In this document: one piece after another, positions 53,498 through 61,356 of the stretch
Numbering within the stretch: the stretch's first letter is position 1
How the letters are laid out: each line of letters starts with the position of its first letter
DNA from: Acidobacteriota bacterium
GTDB lineage: Bacteria > Acidobacteriota > Terriglobia > Bryobacterales > Bryobacteraceae
Direction: 5' to 3'
NCBI GenBank assembly: GCA_016213775.1
Contig: JACQZR010000189.1
Span: 49,914 to 113,913 of the forward strand
Length of the DNA stretch: 64,000 nucleotides
Translations under genes and position numbers: made by a program
The notes under the pieces: model-generated
Databases searched by the model: none
What the model was told of the DNA's origin: nothing
Seen by the model: the letters and a program-made list of their open reading frames with translations, nothing else

Positions 53498-55883
53498 CCG
53501 GAAACGTCTCCATTGGTTCGTGTACGGAGCGTGCGCTGTGTTCGCTGGCGGGTGCGTTCGTCCAGCAACAGAGCGCACCTTCTCCGCCTGTGTGGCTGCC
53601 GGGGAAGGGGCACTGGTGCGCGGGATGCTCACCCGCGCGGCCTCGATTGCCAGCGTCTGCAAAGGGCTCGCCGGTACACCGGATGAAGGCTTGCGAGCCC
53701 GCATTCTGCTGGGCGAAGTCGCCATTGCCCAACGCCGTTATCCCGCCTGCATCCGCGAGTTGGAAGCCGAACAGGTCGCCACCAAAGACGCTTTGCTCGA
53801 GGTTCGCCGGGCCATCGCGCTCGGCCTTGCGAAACTGCGCTCCGGGCAGCCGGCTGAAGCCCGCCAGTTGTTATACCCGGCGCTTGAGAATGCGCGTCAG
53901 ATGAACTCGCACGAGTTGGCGGCGGAAACGCTGGTCCGCATGAGTTTCCCTGAACTCAAGGCGGCCGAGCGCGGCAACTACCTCGATCAGGCGCTCGCAC
54001 ACGCCCGGCTCACGCACGATCCCGCGCTCGAATCCCAGATCACCGGCGCACTCGGCTACTGGGAGCTCGATCAGGAGCATCCGACCGCAGCCCTTCGCTG
54101 GTTTGAGCAATCGCTGACGCTCGCCCGACGGGCTGGGGCTATGGGCTGGCAGGAGAAGACGCTGGGAAACATGGGCGAGGCGCACTACCAGCTCGGCAAC
54201 TTCGAACTCTCCATCGAATACCTGCATCAAGCCGCCGAACTGGCGGGGCGGATCGGAAACCACGAAGACCAGGTGCGCTGGCTCAACCTGCTGGGCAACT
54301 ACCAGAACTTGCACGGCAGACCCAACGCCGCCCGCCCCTACTATTCCACGGCGCTGTTGCTCGCCCGGCAGCACCACACCGGACTCGCGCAGACTCTCAA
54401 CAACCTTTCCAACGTCGCGGTTCAGATCGACGATATAGCGGTGGCGTGGCGGTACCACAAGGACGCCGCCGAGGCACGGCAAACCGCCAAACTGCCCCCC
54501 GTACCGGACTTCAACCGAGGCTACCTTCTGGCAAAAGAACGCCGCTGGGACGAAGCGATTGCGCAGTTTCGCGACATCGCGACGAGCCCCGATGCCCGCC
54601 CCGCCACCAGGCGGCAGGCCCTCATCAGCCTGGCCGATGCCTGCTACAGCGCCGGCCGCAGGAAGGAGGCCTTTGCCGGGGCGGAATTACTACTCGACGA
54701 TATCCGCGAGGAACGGTCGCGTGTCAAACAACTCTCCGTGGCGCTTTCCATTCAATCGCTCACCGCACGTTTCTACCGGGAGTACGTTCGCATGCTGCTG
54801 GCGGAGAACCGCGACATGGACGCTCTCCTCATCGTCGAGGAAGCCCGCGGCGGGACACGGCAAACCGCTGAGGCGCTGATGCAGATTGCGGCGCGCCGCA
54901 ACGCCGTCATCCTCGATTACTGGCCCGGCGAACGCATGTCGGCGGTGTGGGTGATCACGGCTTCCGGCATTGTCCGTAAGCCGATCCCGAAGGAGTCCGC
55001 GTTGCGGGAACTGCTCCGCGAGCACGAGAGCCAGCTCAACGCGGGCAGGCGTACCGAGCCGGAGTACCTCACCGCCGGCCAGAAGCTTCACCAGGCGCTG
55101 GTGGGCGAAAGCCTGGGGAATCGGCGCGTGATCGTGATTGCAGATGACGTCCTAGGCAGATTGAATTGGGAGACGCTCGTCGCTGGTCCGAAGCCGCATT
55201 TCTGGCTGGAGGATGTGGTGGTCTCACGTGCCTTCTCCATCGCTTCACTCGCCGCGCGCGAGCCTGAGCCTGCCTCCGACGCGCTATTGATTTACGGCAA
55301 TCCGGACCTGCCCGCGGCGAAGTATCCGGCACTGCTGCGCGCCGAGGAAGAGATTCGCCGGGTGCAGGCGGTCTACCGTCCGGGCCGCACCACGGTGGTG
55401 GATCACCAGCGCGCGGAAGCCGCGGCATTTGCATCGCATCGGCCGGAGCAATTCGGCTACATCCACTTTGTGACGCACGGCGAGGCGAGCCTGCGCAGTC
55501 CGCTCGAATCGGCGCTCATCTTCTCGGGTCAGCCGGAATCGCGCCTCACCGCGCTGTCGGTGGCCCAGAGGCCTATGAACGCGAAACTGGTGACACTGTC
55601 CGCGTGCCACAGCGCCGGCATCAAGGCGTATCGTGGCGCCGGGCTCGTCGGCATGGGATGGGCCTTTCTGCATGCCGGCGCACAAAGCGTGATCGCCGGA
55701 TTGTGGGAAGTAAACGACGGCGCATCGGCCAGGCTTCACCCTTCGCTCTACGCCCGCATCGCCAAGGGAGCGAGTCCGGCCGAAGCTCTGCGCGAGGCGA
55801 AGCGCGAGCTCCTAGGCTCTGATACCAACTTCCGAAAACCCTATTATTGGGGCGCCTGGGTACTGTTTGAAGGCCGCCCGTGA
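53445..55883 (+). CDS. TPR-CHAT caspase-like protease
   Basis: Encodes 812 residues. After a basic N-terminus and a hydrophobic stretch ending in VFAGGC (possible but imperfect lipobox), TPR-type repeats fill roughly residues 100-480 (LGNMGEAHYQLGNFELSIEY, LLGNYQNLHGRPNAARPYY, YLLAKERRWDEAIAQFRDI). The C-terminal CHAT domain has YIHFVTHGEASLRSP with His678 and LSACHSAG with Cys721, the caspase-like dyad, and ends with LRLHPSLYARIAKG-like and KPYYWGAWVLFEG motifs. TPR regions in this class recognise partners. The gene starts within the 266-residue gene. Confidence 0.92.
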   Translation: MAKSSVVEQKAEGRNTRNRKRLHWFVYGACAVFAGGCVRPATERTFSACVAAGEGALVRGMLTRAASIASVCKGLAGTPDEGLRARILLGEVAIAQRRYPACIRELEAEQVATKDALLEVRRAIALGLAKLRSGQPAEARQLLYPALENARQMNSHELAAETLVRMSFPELKAAERGNYLDQALAHARLTHDPALESQITGALGYWELDQEHPTAALRWFEQSLTLARRAGAMGWQEKTLGNMGEAHYQLGNFELSIEYLHQAAELAGRIGNHEDQVRWLNLLGNYQNLHGRPNAARPYYSTALLLARQHHTGLAQTLNNLSNVAVQIDDIAVAWRYHKDAAEARQTAKLPPVPDFNRGYLLAKERRWDEAIAQFRDIATSPDARPATRRQALISLADACYSAGRRKEAFAGAELLLDDIREERSRVKQLSVALSIQSLTARFYREYVRMLLAENRDMDALLIVEEARGGTRQTAEALMQIAARRNAVILDYWPGERMSAVWVITASGIVRKPIPKESALRELLREHESQLNAGRRTEPEYLTAGQKLHQALVGESLGNRRVIVIADDVLGRLNWETLVAGPKPHFWLEDVVVSRAFSIASLAAREPEPASDALLIYGNPDLPAAKYPALLRAEEEIRRVQAVYRPGRTTVVDHQRAEAAAFASHRPEQFGYIHFVTHGEASLRSPLESALIFSGQPESRLTALSVAQRPMNAKLVTLSACHSAGIKAYRGAGLVGMGWAFLHAGAQSVIAGLWEVNDGASARLHPSLYARIAKGASPAEALREAKRELLGSDTNFRKPYYWGAWVLFEGRP

Positions 55884-55898
55884 TGTACAGTAGTCTTC

Positions 55899-56702
55899 AT
55901 GGTGCTAGGAGCGATGCTACTCTTGGCGGCCTCCACCGCCGCCGCTGAACCTTCGATTCACGTCAATCCCGACTTGGTGTACGGCCACAAGATGGGCATG
56001 GCGCTAACCATGGACCTGTTTGAACCCACCGTCAAAGCAAACGGGGCGGGCATCCTCTTCATGGTGTCCGGCGGGTGGCGCTCCAACTGGACTCCGCCGG
56101 AAACGGGGATGGCGCTCTTCCGTCCGTTACTCGAAAAAGGCTTCAAGGTCTTCGCCGTCCGCCACGGCAGCAGCCCTAAGTTCAACATCCCCGAGATTGT
56201 CGAAGACGTGCGGATGGCGGTCCGTTATGTGCGCACCAACGCCACCAGGTACGGCATCGATCCCGAGCGGTTGGGCGTGTATGGCGGCAGCGCCGGCGGG
56301 CACCTTTCGCTGATGCTCGGCACAACGTCCAGCAAGGAGGACCGCGTGGCTGCAGTAGTAGCCTACTTCCCGCCAACCGATCTGCGCGGCTGGGTGAGCG
56401 AAGATCCGAATTCGAATAAATCCTTCCCGGCCCTGCGCTTCAGCCCTACGAAGGCCGGTGATTACTCGCCGCTCCTGCACGTCACTCCGGACGATCCGCC
56501 GACTCTGCTCATCCACGGAGACAAGGACACGCTGGTTCCGCTCTCGCACAGCGAGAACATCCTCGGCGCATTCAAGAAGAGCAACGTGCCGGCCGAGTTG
56601 ATCGTGATCCCCGGCGGCGGCCATGGCTTCAAAGGCGACGACGCGGTGCGGGCCACCACGGCGCTGGTGGCATGGTTCGAAAGGCATCTTGGGGCGAAGT
56701 AG
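55899..56702 (+). CDS. Exported alpha/beta hydrolase (esterase-like)
   Basis: Encodes 267 residues. A signal peptide (MVLGAMLLLAASTAAA) precedes the hydrolase core: GILFMVSGGWRSN near the oxyanion hole, GVYGGSAGGHLSLML with the nucleophilic Ser, LLIHGDKDTLVPLSHSENIL with the acid, and PGGGHGFKGDDA with the His. It resembles acyl-esterases or peptidases of the BD-FAE type. It lies 15 bases after the protease gene, so may be part of the operon, but its link to the cassette is uncertain. Confidence 0.88.
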   Translation: MVLGAMLLLAASTAAAEPSIHVNPDLVYGHKMGMALTMDLFEPTVKANGAGILFMVSGGWRSNWTPPETGMALFRPLLEKGFKVFAVRHGSSPKFNIPEIVEDVRMAVRYVRTNATRYGIDPERLGVYGGSAGGHLSLMLGTTSSKEDRVAAVVAYFPPTDLRGWVSEDPNSNKSFPALRFSPTKAGDYSPLLHVTPDDPPTLLIHGDKDTLVPLSHSENILGAFKKSNVPAELIVIPGGGHGFKGDDAVRATTALVAWFERHLGAK

Positions 56703-56711
56703 GGAGGAAGA

Positions 56712-56763
56712 AGCAAGGAGCCAGAAGCAAGGAGCCAGGAGCAAGGAGCCAGGAGCAAGAAGA
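56712..56763. repeat. 14-bp minisatellite
   Basis: AGCAAGGAGCCAGG occurs three times in tandem (first unit ends in A) followed by a partial fourth. It lies in the gap between the esterase and lysA genes. No coding function is seen. Confidence 0.85.
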
Positions 56764-56771
56764 AGACCGCT

Positions 56772-58025
56772 TCAGACCATTTCGCCGCGGACCAGATCGT
56801 CGAAGGTTTCGCGCTGGCGAACGACGCGCCAGCCATTGCCGGCGACCATGATTTCACTCGCCCGCGGACGGGCGTTGTAATTCGACGACATCACGAACGA
56901 GTACGCGCCGGTGGTCGCCACGGCCACCAGGTCGCCCGGAAGCACGTTGGCCATCTCACGATCGAGCGCGAGGTAGTCGCCGGTCTCGCAGACGGGGCCT
57001 ACGACATCGGCCTTCACCGTGCCGCGGCCGGCATCACGTTTCACAGGGAGGATTTCGTGGTGCGCCTCGTACAATGACGGCCGGATCAGATCGTTCATTG
57101 CGGCGTCGAGGATGATGAATTCCTTGCCGGCATTGACCTTGCGATAGAGGACGCGGCTCAACAACACGCCGGACTCGGCCACCAGCGAACGGCCGGGCTC
57201 CACCATCACCTTGAGATTCCGGTGGCTGGTACGGGCCTTTAACCGGGCCACGTAATCCGCAATCGAAGGCGGATCGTCCGTTGGGCGGTAGGGCACACCA
57301 AGGCCGCCGCCGAGATCGAGATGCTGGATGGCGATGCCCTTGGCACGCAGCCGGTCCACCAGCGACAGCACCCGATCGAGTGCGTCCAGAAGCGGCTCCG
57401 GCTTCAGCAGTTGCGAGCCGATGTGGCAGCTCACGCCTTCCAACTCCAGGTGCTGATGCCAGCGGGCGCGCTGGTAAATCTCCTCAGCTTCGTGGATGTC
57501 AATGCCGAATTTGTGCTCGCGCAAACCGGTGGAGATCTTCGGATGCGTTGCGGCGTCCACGTCCGGATTCACACGCAGCGATATGCGCGCCCTTGTTCCT
57601 AACCGTGCGGCTAGCGCATCAATCAACGACAGCTCCGTCTCCGACTCGCAGTTGAACGTGTGGATGCCTTTTTCGAGGGCGTATTCCACTTCCTCGGCAG
57701 TCTTGCCGACGCCAGAGAACACGACGTTCTCAGATGCGCCGCCGGCCTTCAAGACACGAAACAGCTCGCCGCCCGAAACGATATCGAAACCCGCGCCGGC
57801 TCGCGCGAGCAGGCCGAGAATCGCCAGGTTGCCGTTGGCCTTCACCGCGTAGCAGACCTTGTGCGGCTGCTCGCCGAAGGCACGGTCATAGGCACGGTAA
57901 CGGCCGAGAATCCCGTTGGCCGAATAAACGAAGCAGGGAGTGCCGGCGCGGCGCGCGATACTGTCCAGCGCTACATCTTCCACGTGCAGCAGGTTATCCC
58001 GATAGGTGAACGGACGTTCCATCAT
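56772..58025 (-). CDS. lysA: Diaminopimelate decarboxylase
   Basis: Encodes 417 residues. It makes lysine from meso-diaminopimelate using pyridoxal phosphate. KVCYAVKANGNLAILGLLAR has the PLP Lys, GFDIVSGGELFRVLKAGG follows, CHIGSQLL and HLDLGGGLGVPY lie in the barrel, and VGPVCETGDYLA with the catalytic Cys and the VEPGRSLVAESG block form the second domain. Both ATGs at the start are possible (58025 or 58022). The start overlaps the stop of the phosphatase gene (TAATG), so translation is coupled. Confidence 0.96.
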   Translation of the reverse strand: MMERPFTYRDNLLHVEDVALDSIARRAGTPCFVYSANGILGRYRAYDRAFGEQPHKVCYAVKANGNLAILGLLARAGAGFDIVSGGELFRVLKAGGASENVVFSGVGKTAEEVEYALEKGIHTFNCESETELSLIDALAARLGTRARISLRVNPDVDAATHPKISTGLREHKFGIDIHEAEEIYQRARWHQHLELEGVSCHIGSQLLKPEPLLDALDRVLSLVDRLRAKGIAIQHLDLGGGLGVPYRPTDDPPSIADYVARLKARTSHRNLKVMVEPGRSLVAESGVLLSRVLYRKVNAGKEFIILDAAMNDLIRPSLYEAHHEILPVKRDAGRGTVKADVVGPVCETGDYLALDREMANVLPGDLVAVATTGAYSFVMSSNYNARPRASEIMVAGNGWRVVRQRETFDDLVRGEMV

Positions 58026-59821
58026 TAGAGAACTCTCATGACGACGACGCTTTGGTCGTCGGTAATCGCGCCGCCGGCGGCAAATGCATCCAACTCATCG
58101 AACACGGCGCCGACAATGGCCGGAACGGGCTCTTTCCGGTTCTTCTTCAACAGAGTTTCGATGCGGTGTGTGCCAAAGTCGCGAGGCGCCTCGCCGTCGT
58201 CGGTAGGCTCATATTCGCTCGGACTCTCGGGGGCCGGCGCCAATTGATCCTGCACGCCATCGGAGAAGAAGAGGATGACGTCTCCGGGCTCGGTCTGGAA
58301 AACCAGCTCGTCGTACTCCACGTCGTCCAGCAGCCCGATGGGGATACCCTCCGCACGCGGGGTGAGGATCTCACCTTTGCGGCACACCACCGGCAGCGTG
58401 TTGCCGGCGTTCGCCATCGACAGAGTCTTGGATTTCGGATCCCACAAGGCAATCAGCAATGTGACGTACTTGGTTTCCACTTTCCGTTCCGACAAGGCTT
58501 CATTCAACAGGGCCATTAGTTCAGCGGGCCGTTTGTCTGTGATGGCGAAACTGCGCAGCAAGCCGGAGACGAGCGCGCCGTACAAGGCGGCGGCCGCGCT
58601 CTTGCCGCTGGAATCGCCGAAACAAAGCAGCATCTGCCCGCGCCCGCGTTCAAAGAAATCGTAGATGTCGCCGCTGATCTCGCGCGCCGGACGTGCGCCC
58701 AGCGCCATTTCCAGTCCTTCCGCCTGCGGGGCTTTCCGCGGAAGGAGCACCTTTTGCAGCTTGCGGGCGGCCCGGAGATCCTGTTCCATCCGCTGTTCGC
58801 GGGCGGCAATCTCTTCATACAAGCGCGCGTTCTCAATCGCACTCGAGACGTGCGGGGCAAGCAGCGAGAGCATCCTCACGTGATCTTCAGTGAAGAAGCC
58901 CAATTTGTCGCTCTCCAGATCGAGCGCGCCCAACACGCGGTCGCGCAGAATCAGCGGCACGGCGACTTCACTGCGAATATCGGGATGCGATGCGATGTAG
59001 CGCGGGTCAGTGAGCGTATCGTTCACGCGGATGGCGTGTCTCGCGGCCACGGCCGCTCCGGTGATGCCTTGGCCAAGCGGAACATTGTCGATCTCGACGC
59101 GCTTGTCGTAGCGCAGGCTGAACCGGTGGCGCAGGATCTTGCGTTCGCCGTCGAGCACAAACACGCTGAAGGCATCGTAGTTCACCAGTTGCCGGATGAT
59201 CGCGGCAACCTTGCGCAACAGCTCATCGAGCGCCAGGATGGAGGAGAACTCCTGCGACGCCGACGTCAGGGTTCTCAGCAATTTGTTCTGGCGGTCCACG
59301 CGGCGGTACAGGCGCGCGTTGAATATCGCCGAGCCAATGCGGGAAGCAATCAACTGGAGGATGGAGCGGTCATATTCCGTGTACGCATTGAGACGGGTGG
59401 ACTGAATGTCGATGACGCCTACCAGCTTGCTTCGCCATAGAATGGGCACTACCAGTTCACTGCGGACGGCGTCGAGCGCGCTCAGATAACGCGGGTCGTT
59501 GCGCACGTCGCCCACCAGCACCGGCATGCGCGACTCCGCAGCAGCGCCGGTCAATCCTTCGCCAAGAGAGATGACGAGGTTGCGTACAATCTCGGGACGG
59601 TGACCGATGGAGTGGCGGATGCGCAGCCCTTTGACCTTGTCGCTGTAGAGGAGAATAGCGAACAAATCGGACGGGATGACGCGAGTCACAACAGAGGTGA
59701 CGTTCTCGAGAAGCTGATCGAGATCCAGCGTTTCCGCGGTGGCCGCGGAGACTTCGAGAAGGAAGTCGAGCAACTCAGCCCGCTCCTGAAACTTCGCCCG
59801 TGACTTGGTTTTGGTGGCCAT
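58025..59821 (-). CDS. GAF-GAF-PP2C (SpoIIE-type) phosphatase
   Basis: Encodes 598 residues. Two GAF domains (LDQLLENVTSVVTRVIPSDL to VGVIDIQSTRLNAYTEYDRS and LDELLRKVAAIIRQLVNYDA to GALDLESDKLGFFTEDHVRM) sense small ligands. A helical linker (EQRMEQDLRAARKLQKVLLP) leads to a SpoIIE PP2C core with REISGDIYDFFE, LLCFGDSSGKSAAAALYGAL, LSMANAGNTLPVVCR and VILFFSDGVQDQLAP, ending DDQSVVVMRVL. The Asp metal ligands are present. Such proteins control anti-anti-sigma partners. The start at 59821 is chosen for length; a longer frame reaches 59962. Confidence 0.94.
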   Translation of the reverse strand: MATKTKSRAKFQERAELLDFLLEVSAATAETLDLDQLLENVTSVVTRVIPSDLFAILLYSDKVKGLRIRHSIGHRPEIVRNLVISLGEGLTGAAAESRMPVLVGDVRNDPRYLSALDAVRSELVVPILWRSKLVGVIDIQSTRLNAYTEYDRSILQLIASRIGSAIFNARLYRRVDRQNKLLRTLTSASQEFSSILALDELLRKVAAIIRQLVNYDAFSVFVLDGERKILRHRFSLRYDKRVEIDNVPLGQGITGAAVAARHAIRVNDTLTDPRYIASHPDIRSEVAVPLILRDRVLGALDLESDKLGFFTEDHVRMLSLLAPHVSSAIENARLYEEIAAREQRMEQDLRAARKLQKVLLPRKAPQAEGLEMALGARPAREISGDIYDFFERGRGQMLLCFGDSSGKSAAAALYGALVSGLLRSFAITDKRPAELMALLNEALSERKVETKYVTLLIALWDPKSKTLSMANAGNTLPVVCRKGEILTPRAEGIPIGLLDDVEYDELVFQTEPGDVILFFSDGVQDQLAPAPESPSEYEPTDDGEAPRDFGTHRIETLLKKNRKEPVPAIVGAVFDELDAFAAGGAITDDQSVVVMRVL

Positions 59822-59843
59822 GATTTGAGATAGCGCCGCGGGG

Positions 59844-60731
59844 TCAGGCGGCCGATTCCTGCATGATCTTGACGCTGGCGCTGGCGCCGATCCGGCTTGC
59901 CCCCGCGGCAGCCATGGTTTTGAGATCGGCAAGAGTCCGAATGCCGCCACTCGCCTTGACACCCATTTCGGGCCCTACGGCCGCGCGCATCAGCGCAATG
60001 TCATGAGCGGTGGCTCCGGACTTGGCGAATCCGGTGGAGGTCTTGACGAAATCGGCGCCGGCGAGCTTGCAGAGCGCGCAGGCCATCACCTTCTGCGAAT
60101 CGTCGAGGAGGGCGTTTTCGAGAATCACCTTGAGGATCGCGCCGCCGCGATGAACGGCTTCGGCCACGGCTTGCACGTCGTGCTTGACGGCGTCATAATC
60201 GCCCGATCGCAGTGCCCCGACATTGATCACCATGTCGACTTCCTGCGCGCCGTGGTGGACCGCGTCGGTGGCTTCAGCAACCTTGATGGCGGTTGGATTA
60301 GCGCCTAACGGAAAGCCCACTACTGTACACACGAGGACCTTGGAACCTTTGAGCTCCGAGGCGGCGAGAGGCACCCAGTAGGGGTTGACGCAGACGCTGG
60401 CGAAGTTGTACTGGCGGGCCTCGGCGCACAGCTTGACGATCTCGTCGCGAGTGGCTTCGGGCTTCAACACCGTATGGTCGATCATCGCGGCGATATCGGG
60501 ATCGACCTTGATGAGCTTGCCGGTGGTGGAGACGCGGTCCGCGCCGGCCGCGATGATCTCCTTAGTCTTGCGGGTGCACGTTTGTGCACAGCGCCGGGTG
60601 CATCCGGGACAGACCATATCGGCGACATTCAGTCCTTCGGCATTCGGAGCATGGCCGCCGGACACGGGTATCCGCGCGAGCAACTCCTCGCCAATCTGCG
60701 CGACTAACCGATCTAGCTGCGTGGCGTCCAC
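59844..60731 (-). CDS. deoC: Deoxyribose-phosphate aldolase with an N-terminal helical and cysteine extension
   Basis: Encodes 295 residues. The catalytic barrel begins near residue 80 ([20 protein letters not shown]) and has [19 protein letters not shown] with the Asp, [16 protein letters not shown] with the Schiff-base Lys, and [15 protein letters not shown]. Before it lie about 75 extra residues: a predicted amphipathic helix ([19 protein letters not shown]) and a [12 protein letters not shown] cluster (Cys41, 44, 48, 52). Such N-terminal helices are typical targeting peptides of bacterial microcompartment enzymes. The GTG at 60731 is chosen because the helix starts there; it overlaps rpiB by 19 bases. 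Confidence 0.9.
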   Translation of the reverse strand: MDATQLDRLVAQIGEELLARIPVSGGHAPNAEGLNVADMVCPGCTRRCAQTCTRKTKEIIAAGADRVSTTGKLIKVDPDIAAMIDHTVLKPEATRDEIVKLCAEARQYNFASVCVNPYWVPLAASELKGSKVLVCTVVGFPLGANPTAIKVAEATDAVHHGAQEVDMVINVGALRSGDYDAVKHDVQAVAEAVHRGGAILKVILENALLDDSQKVMACALCKLAGADFVKTSTGFAKSGATAHDIALMRAAVGPEMGVKASGGIRTLADLKTMAAAGASRIGASASVKIMQESAA

Positions 60732-61339
60732 GTGGAGAATCTCTTTTCGATCTGCGAAATTTTGTCGATCCGCGCCTGATGCCGGCCGCCGCCAAAGGCC
60801 GTGGAAAGCCACGTGCGCAGAACCTCTTCAGCCTGCGTGTAGGTCAATAAGCGGCCTCCGAGGGTCAGCACGTTGGCGTTGTTATGTTCACGGCTGTTGC
60901 GAGCCGACGCCTTATCGTAACATAGGGCTGCGCGTACGCCCGGCACCTTGTTGGCAGCCATCGCGGAGCCGATTCCAGCGCCATCGACAATGACGCCGCG
61001 AGTGGCTTTGCCTTCCGAAACCAGCTCAGCGACGGCAAGTGCAATATCGGGATAGTCGGCCGCCTTTTCCTCATGGACACCTACGTCGCGCATGGTGAAA
61101 CCGTACTCACGCAAGACGGGTTTCAGCAGTTCCTTCATCGCGTAGCCGCCATGGTCCGCACCAAGCGCAATGGTCTTTTCCGGAGGAGCGATGCCGTTCA
61201 GCTCTTCCGCCTTCACTTCAATGATGGGAACGCCGCGGGCGCCGGCAACCTCGCAAGCCGAGGGCGTTACAATAGTCCCGACGGGCACTCGCAGTTCTCC
61301 TGCCAGAGGGACATCACTTGCTGTTACGACGTGGCGCAT
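60713..61339 (-). CDS. rpiB: RpiB-family sugar-phosphate isomerase with N-terminal extension
   Basis: Encodes 208 residues. The isomerase fold starts around residue 56 ([17 protein letters not shown]) and includes [20 protein letters not shown], then [18 protein letters not shown]. It is preceded by about 55 residues reading [20 protein letters not shown] and [18 protein letters not shown], a domain I associate with microcompartment proteins. The usual ICGTGIG loop is VDGAGIG here, so the catalytic Cys is Asp119, and the activity may differ from ribose-5-phosphate isomerase. It is divergent from the NicO gene by only 17 bases. deoC starts inside its end. Confidence 0.9.
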   Translation of the reverse strand: MRHVVTASDVPLAGELRVPVGTIVTPSACEVAGARGVPIIEVKAEELNGIAPPEKTIALGADHGGYAMKELLKPVLREYGFTMRDVGVHEEKAADYPDIALAVAELVSEGKATRGVIVDGAGIGSAMAANKVPGVRAALCYDKASARNSREHNNANVLTLGGRLLTYTQAEEVLRTWLSTAFGGGRHQARIDKISQIEKRFSTWTPRS

Positions 61340-61356
61340 ACATCCATTCCATTGTA

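Noticed and set aside
53445..55883. A type III-E CRISPR-linked protease system
   Set aside because: No CRISPR array, no effector and no adaptation genes nearby.
59844..61339. A complete microcompartment locus
   Set aside because: No BMC shell gene is present in the window, so only the enzyme pair can be claimed.
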